Shown one piece after another: positions 12,794-24,241 of a DNA stretch of 64,000 nt. Position 1 is the stretch's first letter; each line of letters starts with the position of its first letter. The notes under the pieces were generated by a model. It did not search any database. It was not told the origin of the DNA and saw nothing but the letters and a program-made list of their open reading frames with translations. The stretch is from Edolisoma coerulescens (Eukaryota > Chordata > Aves > Passeriformes > Campephagidae): assembly GCA_013397115.1 (NCBI GenBank), contig VWZW01004385.1, positions 889,324-953,323 of the forward strand. Reading direction: 5' to 3'. The position numbers were made by a program, and so were the translations under genes.

Positions 12794-15120
12794 GAGCTCA
12801 GAGCTAACATTTTGTTTTACAAATCCAGGCTAAGACAATCGAGTACATCCAAAGCCATGAGCAGCATCCTGAGTTTTGGGGCACCTCCTTGTCCAGTGTC
12901 CAGGCTCAAGCAATGCCAAACTCCTCCTCCCCCTCCACAGGCATGGTGACAATTTGCATGGATAAGCAAAAGTATTCAGCAGCTGCTGGATTTCACATCC
13001 AACTTTTCCACTTCCCCCCCCTCCCCAGTCCCAAGGCAAGGCCACAGCAGAAAAGCAAGCAAGTCAGACTGCACCATCCCAGAGGCCACCAGCTGGACTG
13101 CTCGGAGTTCTTCTTTCAGAAGGTGTTTTCATCTTACTATTTATGTAGGAAGTTACCTCCTTCTCTCTCTCTCCTTTCATTCTTTCTCCCGCCAGTTACT
13201 CATTTAACTTTTTGGAAGCAAACAGAAAAGAGAGCCAATACTTGCAGGAAGGGGACCTACCCTGGAGATTCTGTCCTCCCTCTGACAGTCATCCCAGCAG
13301 CAGCGTACAGCTCGGATAACAGAGCCACAGCTCGCAGCCAGGCTCTTTCACCTGGATTGCCAGTGAGCTCTGAGCTTCAAGGCTGACAGCTGAAGTCAAA
13401 CCCCTCCTGCGTGACACACAGGGACACAGGGGAAAGGATTTTACCTCTGAAGACCTTTCCCCAATTCCAGCTCTCTCTGCTGTGAGCCACACAGTGGGAG
13501 CAAAGATGTGTATCCCCAGGGATTTGCACCCTTCCACACCTGGCCCTGACCATCCACGCTGGGATGATGTCTCTGTGAAAGGGTGGCCCTGATACCAGAT
13601 GCTACGTGTCATGGAGACAGGAGCAGAAATCAGAAGAAAAAGTTAAATACATTCCCTCTTTCTCATACATGTGCAAGCTATTTCTCCACAGCAGCCAATA
13701 TACAGGCTCCAAAACAGCAGTTTTCTTCACACTAGTTCAGTCCTCCTTTCCAAAAAGAAAGAGGCTTAATTTGAAGCTCAGTTCAGTCAGGAAAGAAAAA
13801 CAGTCCTTCAGCTGCAAAGATTTTCAAGCCATATGTAGTACTTTGGGGTTTCAATTTTTCCTTGCATCGTTTACCCTGTGCTTGGTCAAACATTTTTTTC
13901 TCCCTTGACTTTTCCAGGCCTCTTCCTCACCAGCCCACCAGTTTGTGCTCACATGCCTGTTTTAATGAGCCTTCCTTATATCCTTCCCTCCAGACCAAGC
14001 TGTTTTAATATTTCTGGCTTATTAATTTCTTTTTAAATTCTGAGCAACTAAACAAACTTAAAAAGCAATTATTTTCGGGACTAGTAAGAAGAAACAAAGT
14101 TTCTCAGTGTTTTCAAAATGAGCATCTTATCTATTTAACAAAAAAACCAAAACAACGACATAACTGTAAGACTCTTACCTTTTGACCAAGCTATGCAGGA
14201 GAAATCTTAACTTCAGTTATCATGCAATATGCAAATTTCAAGATGATATTTTAGCTGATGTTTAGTACAAGCATGTGGCAGAAAACCTGGCTCACAGCAA
14301 AAAGCCAGCTTGCCAGTAAGGCTTGTGTGCCTGCTAATACAGAGATGTAGACAAAAGAGGTATCTGAGGTTCTGCAAAACCTAAATGAACAGACCTAATT
14401 TATCTAAGTCCTTGACAGCCCACACAGTACAAAGCAGAGGTCTTAGGGCAGCAAGAAGGGGAAGTCTTTACAAATACAGCACAATTTTTTGCACCTTTGT
14501 ATTCTGCAGATGGGCCATATTCCTTACCAAGGTTAAATGCTTTTGATTAGGAATGAAGAATACCATAGTTGTGATTTTAATTTGTTAGCCATTAATAAAA
14601 CTGCTTAAAGCAATCCTTGCTTTTGCCTTGTTCTCCTCTGGAGCCTCCCATCCCAACATGCTGCCATTCTCAATTTTACACTTGTTGCATAATCCGCAAA
14701 TACCAAACGAACTGAAAAGAGCCTGGGCAAAGGGGTGCTCTGCACCAGGTCCCAGTGATTCCCTGCCTCATGGAAGCTGGCAGGCATTTATACACCCTAG
14801 GGACAACAGAAAAAAGGTTTTGAAAAAAGAGGTGGCTGTCCTCCTTCCAATATGGTTGCTAGTGTTGGAGGGTACATTCAATTTATTTATCTGGGGGGTG
14901 AGCATATGTCAGGAAGAAAAAGAGAAACGAATTCCTATTTTTTAAAGTGCTGCAAAATTTTCTGAGGAAGCTGCAGGTTAGAACCACTTCAAACTGTTGC
15001 TGCATTAGTTTTGCTTTTACTGTGGAACACCATGGGGTAAAACCTTAGTCTTCCTCTGAAAAAAACCCAAAACAAAACAAACCTATACTGGTATTGGAAA
15101 AGGGTGGGGGGAGAAAAATG
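12794..15120. other. Non-coding stretch with a GC-richer part at 13240-13600
   Basis: The 165-codon plus-strand frame at 12889-13386 opens with TTG and lacks any recognisable domain. Its composition is rich in Ser, Pro, Lys and Gln, as expected of chance translation. The minus frame at 13289-13612 overlaps it. ATTTGCAT/ATGCAAAT octamers lie at 12952-12959 and 14229-14236. No splice pattern or homology supports a gene. Confidence 0.5.
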
Positions 15121-15325
15121 ACAGCCACTGGCCTGCCCTTTAACCTTCCTAACAGAGCTGGTGGCCGCAATGAAGCTTAATCAATGCAATGGAAGTGACA
15201 TTTCACAGTCAAATCAAATTAAATGGAAATGAAAGGAAAATCTGAGGTCCAACCTAAAGGCTGTTCCCTCTTGCACCGAGGTCATTGCCATGGCAACTAA
15301 ATGCTACAAATGTGTAGAGTAAATC
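15121..15325. promoter_or_regulatory. Enhancer-like block with an RFX-type palindrome
   Basis: The sequence is of even composition and dense in transcription-factor words: TTAATCAATGCAATGG, a 'caaatcaaattaaatgg' block, and at 15284-15297 ATTGCCATGGCAAC. That last word has a perfect 12-bp palindromic core (15285-15296) and matches the RFX X-box consensus GTTNCCATGGNAAC at all but the first position. Such a mix is typical of conserved vertebrate enhancers. Conservation itself cannot be seen from one sequence. Confidence 0.4.
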
Positions 15326-17880
15326 CTTAACAAATCTGTAGAAAGCATGTCCAATTGAATATGATAGTTCCTGTCACTGTACTTTGTACCTTACAAAAAA
15401 AAAAGGGAGACAATAAAACAAAGCACATCTTAGAGCCCATGTAGTAGAAAAGAAGTTCTGCCAGCAAGTACGGGGTGCAGCAGTGCACTTAATCTTCCTC
15501 TTCTGCTTGGACATGGAGAAAATGAGCAGCTTTACTGTACGACAGCAAGTGGGGAGCTATGGACAGAGACCATATTAAGTGGATTTTAGGGCATGGTGTG
15601 TCACATTTTTCAGTCTTGCTTCAACTGGAGGGCTGGTAACTGTGAAAACTTCCTTGTATCATTGCAAATGCATTTAAGTGTGGCTGAGAGCAATTCCTAC
15701 CACAGAGTGCCCACGGCCTCCAGCATCCCACCCAGCTTCAGCATGTACCTCCCTGACCCTTCTGCCCCTGCCTGACGTGAGAAGGCTGCTTTCTCAGAGG
15801 GCGTGGGATGCTGAAGGGCTGATTAGAGCTGCTAGAAAAAATCAGGGATGCTCCCACCTTTTTGCTTGCAGCCCTTTCTCTGTCCAGCTCCGAGGCAATG
15901 GGGCTGGAGCAGCTGCCCCCTGACCTACCCACAGCACTCTCTGAGCATACAGGCTGCTGAAAAAGGGGACATGAACCCACTTCACCCCCTACACACTCCA
16001 GCATCATGGGCAGCCCTCACCCCTATTCTCTCTGCGTCAGCTCCGACTGACACATGGGCAAACTCCACACCTCTGCATGCCCCTGTGGAGAATTAAAGGT
16101 AATTACCAATTCCTACTGCCACTCAAGGCATATATTTCACTCCTCAGCCTAACAGCTTCTGACAATGAAGGGCAATTTGAGAACCACATCAAAATACAAC
16201 AGCCGCACGCTCACACTCACTCTGCTGTTTAATTTCAACATTTCCACCTGTGTAAGCAATGAGACAAGGAGCGGGGAAGGCACCACACAGGATATGGAAT
16301 TTTTCTGTTTCTCTCAAGATGGGGAAGACTTTTCACACTGAGCTGTGACCTTCCCCAAACTCATCATTTATCTGAGCTGCATAAGGTGGCAACCATTATC
16401 CTCTTCTTGAACACAGTGAAGTTTTGATTCCTCTGTAGTGATGCAGTCACTGTGCATTATGGAAGATCTCCAGAGATTCCATGCCCTGGGCCAGCACGGG
16501 CTGGGAGTATTGCAAATCTGATCCGAGGTGACATTTTCTACTCAAATACAGACAGCCCTGGGACATCACACACCTTCCTGCATGAATAGCAATACACACT
16601 AATGAACTAATTTCTGGGGGGAAATTGTTACTTCCTGAGTGGGTGGGGGAGGAGACTTCCCTGACACTTCAACCAGAAAAGGATTCTGGTTTTCTTGCAA
16701 TCTTTTGCTGTTTTTTTCAGCTTCTACAAACAGTGCTACTTCACGTGGCTATACACAGTATCTTCAGCCCAGGTCATGAACTTAGGATCTCTGTGTGATT
16801 CATCCCACACTGTGTACATGAAATCACACACACTCCTCTGCAAAGGAGCAACCCAGAGTATCCACATGCCCCACCATGCTCACAGGAGATTCTCAGTTAT
16901 ATGTAAGGAAATAAATTTACTCTGAATTCATTCTGGTATTATATTGACTCAGTATTACTGGATATTCTAATTTAGACTAGCCAAGCCCTCCTTTTTATCT
17001 CACATAACAGTGATATTTACAGATCATTTCACATTTCTTTTACCCTTTAAGTGCTGCTGGATGTTTGTGGTCACTCATTCATGCTCCCATGAGTTGTAAA
17101 TGCACTCAAAAAATCTGGCTGGCAGACCAGGCAAGATGGTCATGCTGGAAGAGTAGAAGTGACAGTTCGCTGTAAAATATACGTAAGCTCTGACTCAGAG
17201 ACACAAAAGGCCAAGGAAAATTGCTTTTATATCACCAATACGGTGGTTTTTCTTGAGCTTCCATGGAAAAATAAGCTGAAAAAGTACTTCAGAGGACCAG
17301 GTAGATCAGAAAAGCAGTAAATGAATGTATGAAGAGGGGAGATAGAAGTACAAAGCTGCAGGCACAAGCACTTGCTGCTGAGACCAGTGTTTTACCCACG
17401 CAAGCGGTTTCTTAAACTTGTCAATAGAAATTGTTAATACCAACACTAAATTTTGGAGGGTTTATAATCTAGAAATCTACTTACTCTCATAGCAAGTCTC
17501 TGTGAAATGCAGCTGGACTGGCAGCCAGGCGAACACCATCACTCAGGTCCCATCAGACTATTTTACCAGAGTAAAAAACAGTGTTTAACCCTTAGGTCTG
17601 TAATCTTTGCTTAGGGTTGAAGGAAATGAAGAGGGTTTGGCATAGAATGGAACATCACAGAACAGACGCAGGGAAAAAAGAGCAAGGAAAAGTGAAAGGC
17701 ACTGAATACATACAGAGGTGAAATGCTGGAAAGAGACCTGTATTCCTATCATATCAACACTCCTTGCACCCAGTTGTTCTTACTCAATAAAGAAGCAAAG
17801 GCCTGTGGGAACTAACAGCTAGTGAATGACCTACTCAGAGCTTTAGAATTATGTGAAAGGAAACTATTTAATAAAATCTC
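15326..17880. other. Non-coding stretch, GC-richer around 15690-16100
   Basis: Several overlapping short frames on both strands at 15593-16096 arise because this patch is GC-rich and poor in stop codons; none is recognised. A polypyrimidine tract ending in CAG (about 16712-16720) looks like a splice acceptor, but no donor follows at a sensible distance. A run of A lies at about 15396-15405. No gene is supported. Confidence 0.5.
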
Positions 17881-18192
17881 ACCTTTGTTACAGAATTCAG
17901 TATTAATAACAAATACAACTTTTTTTAAAATTCCTGTTTTTTTACATAAATATCTGGGGGATCTTCCTTAATATGCCTTGGTCTTGCCCGCATAAAAGAA
18001 AGGAGTGTCATAAAAAGCAGAATCTGCAATGTGATGGACACTGACAAGCAAATAAGAATTCTGAAACAATTTTTATGTATTTTTTCAGTACTGTTTGATA
18101 CATATTTTCTCATGTTATTTCTTTTATATTATTTTTGAGATCTAACAACTGCTTTTAATAAGCAACTGTTATTGCAAACATATAATTATACT

Positions 18193-18308
18193 AGGCCACA
18201 ATCCAACAAAGCACTTAAAAGCACAGATTAAAGACACTGAAAACAATGGGATTATTTATGTGCTTAAGGTTAAGCATCTGCTGAAGGACTCGGATGGATC
18301 AAAGCCCC
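18193..18308. repeat. Ancient near-palindromic amniote interspersed repeat
   Basis: Words in order are 'ggccacaatccaacaaagca', 'acttaaaagcacagatta', 'aaaacaatgggatta', 'gtgcttaaggttaagcat', then 'ggatcaaagcccc'. This mirrors the widespread bird/turtle/crocodilian element in which GCACTTAAGCA and GTGCTTAAAGTTAAGCA arms flank a CCCATTG...CAATGGG centre. Both arms are present, so this is one of the fuller copies here. I cannot assign a secure family name. Confidence 0.6.
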
Positions 18309-18431
18309 ATTTCTATTACATCTACAGACAAAATATTATATATGTTAATTAAACGTAAAATATATGTAAATTAACCAGCACATGAAAAATAGCACTTGCA
18401 TAAATGTTTTTAACCCTATATAATTTGTAAT

Positions 18432-18488
18432 CATAGAATATTTCAGTTAGTTAAGATGAAAAATAACTACTAATATCAACCATTTTAT
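18432..18488 (-). repeat. Possible decayed CR1 3' end
   Basis: The left edge reads 'aatcatagaatatttcagtt' and the right part 'atatcaaccatt'. These fit the reverse complement of a CR1 tail (AATCATAGAATCATTTAGGTT ... GTCCAACCATT) with heavy divergence. The terminal ATTCTATGATT-type repeat is the strongest clue. Short length makes this tentative. Confidence 0.4.
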
Positions 18489-19830
18489 CACAGAGTGACA
18501 AATTCCTGGAACTGAACAACTACAAAATAACTTGCCATGAGAGACTTCTCCTCATAAACCATCTCCTGAGTAAGTACTTCATGTTTTGAGGCAAAAAGGA
18601 GAAAATAAAGAGACAGAAAGCACATCTCATTTACCTTCAAACTTCATTAATTCATTTAAGAGCTGGATTTGTTAGGGTTTTTTTTTAAACAGAGAAGTTT
18701 TATCAGGAAGATCCACAAGTTAGTTGCAGGTAGTACCTAACAATCGTATTTTATCAAAATATCTTCCTTGTTTTTTTCTTGAACAATTCTTTGTTCTTGA
18801 ATTAAGGATGAAATGGACCACAGTGCTTAACTTTCATTCTCTCCAGAATTATTTATTTTGTTTAACTGTATACCATTTCTTATTCTTTTGTTCACTAATA
18901 AAAAACCCATCTTGACTAAAAAGACTTGCAAATCATTATTTCCACTGCAAATCACTATGTCATTTACATTGACCATTTTAAAAAAATAAAGCAATTTTTA
19001 TGATAGTTCAAATTGAAAAACCTAGAAAAGGCCTCTTGGTAAAGTTGAAAATTTTCCATTTTAATCATTATCCTTAAAAAGCTCTATTTGATATACAAAG
19101 ACAAATTGCCATCTGAAAATCTGATGTTTCTTTTTAATTTTATGGCGTTAAAATAGAAAAGGCCTTTATTTTATTTCAGTACAATGTTGTGACCGGTGAA
19201 ACCAAAAAAAATTTCTAAAAATGGTTCTCCACTGGAAACCCCAAATGTATTTCATTTCTCTTTAATTTGGAAATTACAAGTACAACAGTTAAAAAAATGT
19301 GATTCAATCAGAGTAACACTAAAACTTGCAGTTCTTTCAATTTGTTTTCATATTCACTTTTTCTGGTCTTTTTGTTTCGGTTTTTTTTTTTCCCTTGGAG
19401 CAAATTTAATATTAGTACTACCTTAATCTTCCATAATAGCAAGTACATTTCCTTCAATATTTTAATACGAAATTGTGTATGGTTTAATACTGAAATATAA
19501 ACACAGGAAAAAGTATTAATTGTCTTATGTCTTTAAATTAAACACGTTCTTGGAGAATTATAGCCAAGAATTACACTCAATGCAAAGTTTTAAATGACAG
19601 TAAAACCCATAAAATGGCCTGATCACACCTTCTTTTAATCAAATTTATGCCAGCTCACTGACTTTGCTTATGACTTGACTTCAATTTTGATTTTCTCTAT
19701 GCAAATAAGGATTTCGCTTGAATCCTTCAATAATGACCAACAGAGAAAAAAGCAGAGAAATAATGACAAACCTGAATAATCAGATGCTCCTGGAAATATT
19801 GGGTCAATTAGGCCTTGTATCAGCATACAG

Positions 19831-22789
19831 AAGAATTTAACATAAAAATGGCTATCTAAGGACGCAGGGGAACTTCAGTGATGTGGATACGTGCATTCCC
19901 AGGAAAGTGAACTCTGGAAACTACACTGCAGTTCCCAGCTCCCCAGTGGTGACCAGAATGGATGATCTTCTGATTAATTCCAACTCTACATTTTTGGTAG
20001 TTCTAGTAGCTGTTTTGATAGCCATCAGAAGTTACCACACCAAATACAAAAAACAGACATTTGAAATTTCTGAAATGAGCACCTTCCCTGCAAATGAATA
20101 GTCATGGTAATAAAAAAGAAAGCACACAGAGTTTTCACTTATTAGTTGAAATGTCTTTTGGTTTTTTATCATGTTTTTTCATTTAGAAGAACACACTTTC
20201 ATTCACTTAAGATGACAAGTCTACAGATGGGAATCATGCTATCACAACTTTATCACCGATATTCTTGATTTTTTTCTTTCCAAAACAAAGCAAGGCTACA
20301 CCGATGGATTGTTGTGGGCATCTTTTTCTCAGACATTATGAACAAATATCAGGCAGTGATGGAGGCAAGGAAAAAACTGAGAAATTGCCCTTGTTCTGCT
20401 CTGAAGGGATGACAGAATATCCAGTGCTCTCACAGCCCTATGGAGTCAGTGCTGAAACATCTGAATGCAACTAGAGAAGTGCATCTCAACTGTTTTGTGT
20501 ACCACAGATGTACTGTTTAATTAAGCCATCAAAAAAAAAATGAAGGGAAATGGAAACAAGGGGATACAAAAGCGAGGGAAACTTCTTCAGCAAGTTAAAG
20601 CACTCTTAATAAGTAACAACATGACATTAGTCATTAAGAAACAAGAACTCTAAATAATGCATTCCGAACCTATAGATCTAAACCAGAAGATAACAAAGCC
20701 TCATAAATCTGTTTGTTCATTAAGTTAAAAAAAGGCAGACTTTGTGTTGCTATCATGTCAGCTGGCACCAAACTGTACGCAATTTAGTGCAACTACAAAG
20801 TGAAGCCCATAGTCTACAATGGCAGGGTTTTTGATCACGCTAATTAACAGCCATTTTGTTTAAAATAAACAGATACGACTCTAATTGCCTTTTTTACATA
20901 AGAAAGGGAAGATCTTAAAAGTGAAAGCATGCAAAAGGAAAGATCAGACAGTCGCCTTTCAGACTGATAAGCAAACTCTGTGTGAAATGAGCGCAAATGA
21001 AGTTTGAGACACTCTGGATTGACAGCAGGGAGACAGCAAAGCAAGAGGAGAAATGGCTTCCAAAGGTGGAAATGCACGGCCACAGTGCCTTCCACAAGGA
21101 AATGCTCTATTTCAGATCCTTATTTTCTCTAGTGCCCCTGTCTTCTGAGCACCTGCCAGCAAGGAGGTTCATCGTTGGCAGGGCTGGGTACCAAGCGGTA
21201 CCCAACCTTGTGAAATCACCAGATGACACAAGAAGCCTGGTTAGGATGTCTGTACAGACTTTGACAGGACAGGAAAATGTTGCAGGAAAGGAAGGAAAGA
21301 AACATGGGAAAGGCACACCAATCTCCGTGCCTGCACCTAACCCTGGCAGCAGAAGAGGGGCCAGACAGCACTGTACTGCTCTGTGTGCCAGCTTCAGGGA
21401 TACACAGAAAGACAATTCAGGTCCCTGAAATGTCCTGGTAAATAACATGCACGGCAAGTGCTGGGACACAATCCAGTGTTCTAGCTAACTTCAGTGAGCC
21501 TGAACTGCAGCCTGTAGTTGCAGTAAAGATTTCGGGTTTTTTTTCTTTTTTGCCTCAATGTTGGTTACTTCTACTAGATGAATTATATTTATTGCTTTTC
21601 AAACCTAACTTCAAAGATGCTTTTTAAGTGCATTATAACATTGCAGAGTAAGGCAATGAAGTAAAAACATTCAAAACTATTTATGTAAAAAAGTTCCCTC
21701 ACCTTTCTCCCCACTGATAAAATTCACACTCCTCCTTGCCTAAAAAACCCACTCTGTTAGGTTTTAGGATGCAAGCAAAGAGTAACACCATTCAAAAATG
21801 CCTCCCTGTACTTCAGGAGTGTGACATCCCCACACTCTCCTTAATAACAAACCCTCTGTTACAGCAACCTGCAGCATCCTTCCTCAGCAGCACAAATTCC
21901 TGTGTGTAACAGCACGTTCTGACTCTCTTCCACCGTATTTCAGAGATAAGAGCAAGGTCCTTATTTTCAGGATGCCACACAGACTGCATGTTTTCAGCAT
22001 ATTCAAAATACCATTGGAAGTTCCAAAATCACAGTAAATTGCTCTGCTTGGGTACAGCAGGCTTTTATGCCATTGTGCTAATGGTACAGCAGGAGACCAA
22101 GTTTTTGCAGGACCTGGTCAAAGACGTGGCAGCAGCTCTCACTGGAACAAGGCTCCGTGAAAAACCTCATAATTTCCCATTGCATCTGATGGATGAACTT
22201 CTACTTGCTTTTCCTAATGCCTCACACCACAGTTTGTACATTTAAAACAACAAACGAAGCCCCATTCAAAACGGATCTGAGGATTTGCATGTAACAAAGA
22301 ATTTTCCCTCAAATGAAACAGAGAGAAGACTGTCACACGTTAGCCACGTTAATGAACATGTTGCTGTAAGAAATTTAGATAGAACAGTGAGAATCTGACA
22401 GCACAGATTACATCTCCTCAAACATTGTTAGTCCCTCTTCTTGCTGGGACTACATGAGTAAGTGACTCTGGGATGCACAGGAGAGCCAAGGCACTGAACA
22501 TACAGATCTGCAGGGTGCAGCTGACCTAAAATTCCCATGAGGCACCACAACACCATTCACATACAAAGATTTTTCTGTTTTCAGCTGAAACTGTAAAGTA
22601 AAAATTATCCTACACACATTTCTCAGAACTCAGCTTTCCAAACCCCGTTTTAAACCGAACATTTTCAGCCAGCTTTAATGATAACAACATCAGAGAAGAA
22701 TTTCATCACAAGAGCAATCTCCCTGGCCTTCAAATACTTTGTTAATATAACTCTGAACATCAGACATATTCCCTATCAAAAACAAGCAT
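19831..22789. other. Non-coding stretch
   Basis: The ATG-opened plus-strand frame at 20997-21428 (143 codons) has no recognised domain, signal peptide or membrane segment and overlaps a minus-strand frame of similar size. The frame at 19883-20101 contains one hydrophobic stretch but no recognised domain. Octamers at 19699-19706 (just before this block) and 22283-22290. No gene is supported. Confidence 0.5.
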
Positions 22790-22846
22790 CAGTATATACT
22801 GTAGGGGAATTTCATTACTACTGAAACAGTACAATGTATTGTACTG
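22790..22846. other. Two close palindromes
   Basis: 'cagtatatactg' (22790-22801) is a perfect 12-bp palindrome. 'cagtacaat-gt-attgtactg' (22827-22846) is a perfect 9-bp inverted repeat with a 2-nt centre. Twenty-five bases separate them. Both could extrude as hairpins in single-stranded DNA. Confidence 0.8.
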
Positions 22847-23389
22847 CTGGCTGGGAATCTCAGACTGAATGACTTCAGCTTTCAGATCAGCAGCCAGAAC
22901 AGACTACAGCTGGGCTAATTTGATTTAGACGAGGCCATGTTGTTGCTTTTCAAACATTAAAACCCCACAGAGTCATAAAAGACTGATGGTGGTGTTGCCT
23001 GAGAAAGGACAGGCAGAAAGATGCAGCAGCTTTCCAGGCACAAACCAAGGTTGCCGAAATACTCCTACACGAAATATGCTGTGGGAAATCAGACATTAAA
23101 AGGGAAGTAAGTTAGAAAACAAGGTGGATTTTAACATTAACCTATCACTGGCATCAGGTCAGAAATCATATTGGAGAGCCATGAGTGACATACACGTGCA
23201 GCTGGTTTATCATCTCACTTTGGCCAAAGTGATACTTTCAAATACAGACCATGTTTATGTATCAGCAGGTTATACACTGAATGTTAAAGGCAGTAATTAC
23301 TGCAGTACCATTCTTGGTAAAATCTGTCACAATTTTTTGTACCAAAGGCTTATCCTCACAAGGAAAAAATAATTTGGCTAAAATTACAG
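22847..23389. other. Non-coding stretch
   Basis: The 82-codon frame at 23124-23372 (plus) has no recognised similarity. Nothing else is seen. Confidence 0.5.
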
Positions 23390-23449
23390 CCACAGCTCCT
23401 TGATGATCCTTGTGGGTCCCTTCCGCCTTAGGGTATTCTATGGTTCTTC
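23390..23449 (+). repeat. CR1 retrotransposon 3' end, truncated
   Basis: The run 'ccttgatgatccttgtgggt', then 'cccttccgccttagggtat' and 'tctatggttctt' matches the extreme 3' end of a CR1 LINE in forward orientation, including the terminal TTCTATG-type repeat. Only about 60 bp remain, as is usual for 5'-truncated CR1 copies. There is no coding capacity. Confidence 0.8.
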
Positions 23450-24225
23450 ATTTTCAAAGTATCTATTTGACTTTTGAATCTAGAACCTACTATCTTTTCA
23501 ATTTGACTTCAGTTCCTCCTGCCTAAGTCACATGATGGAAAAAAAAAATTGCTTACCTAAAAGGGCAATTTTAGCAAACAGAACTGAAGTCCAGAAAACA
23601 AATACAAAATAAGCACACAACCTTTCACATTCTCTCCTCTGTGTGTGTCTGTGTCTACTATTCTCTCTTCTAGGAGATATTTTGAGGGACAATTCTGCTT
23701 TAAAATCAGATGTTAAACTCTAACTAACCACTAGTATCACCTGCACTTGTAAGAAGGCTTTCAGCAGCAATTTTACACAGCACAACAAATGACATAAACA
23801 ATTTGCCTCCAAAGATCTGACTGCCCTTCATAATGATCATATTTCTTTGAAGTAAAATACAAAAATAACCCATCATAACAAGCAAATTCCTAAAAATTAG
23901 GTTCTGATTAAAAAGTGTGGCAAATCTGGGCATTAAAAACTTTGAAATAAAAACTTTATTTGAAGAATTTAGAATTAAAGTCTCAAGTAAATAGTACACT
24001 TTACTGTAATTCTGTGTTATTACTTCTTGTTAAAATCAAATGCATAATTTACCTTACCAAGAAGTATGGCAATAACTGGGAATATAACCTCAAATAGGAT
24101 AAGAGTAAAACAAACTACAGGCAATCAATAAACAATAATGTACACTGCAATGCAGGATTTTTTTGTAGATAAAAGTCTTTCAAAGAATTCTTCCCATAGC
24201 AGGAGAAACACTCCATGGTTACTTT
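23450..24225. other. Non-coding stretch
   Basis: A short TG-rich run (about 23640-23655) and AT-rich DNA. The frame at 23724-23999 (minus) is unrecognised. Confidence 0.5.
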
Positions 24226-24241
24226 AAAAAAAAAAAAAAAA
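24226..24241. repeat. A16 homopolymer
   Basis: Sixteen consecutive A with no retroposon body recognised next to it. Confidence 0.9.

Larger units (their letters stand above)
17881..19830. other. Strongly AT-rich stretch
   Basis: By eye this is the most AT-rich part of the window, with many TATAT, AATATT and T-run words. It could act as a matrix-attachment-like or late-replicating segment, but that is inference. It contains an ancient near-palindromic repeat and a decayed CR1 tail (listed separately). Frames here (18724-18915, 19196-19426) are AT-driven and unrecognised. Confidence 0.5.

Noticed and set aside
12889..13386. 165-codon plus frame
   Set aside because: TTG start in a GC-richer patch; composition looks like random translation and a minus-strand frame overlaps it.
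16700..16780. Splice-acceptor-like T run plus CAG
   Set aside because: Following sequence has no usable donor and no conserved-looking frame.
20997..21428. 143-codon ATG frame
   Set aside because: No domain, no signal peptide, overlapped by a 120-codon minus frame; expected by chance.
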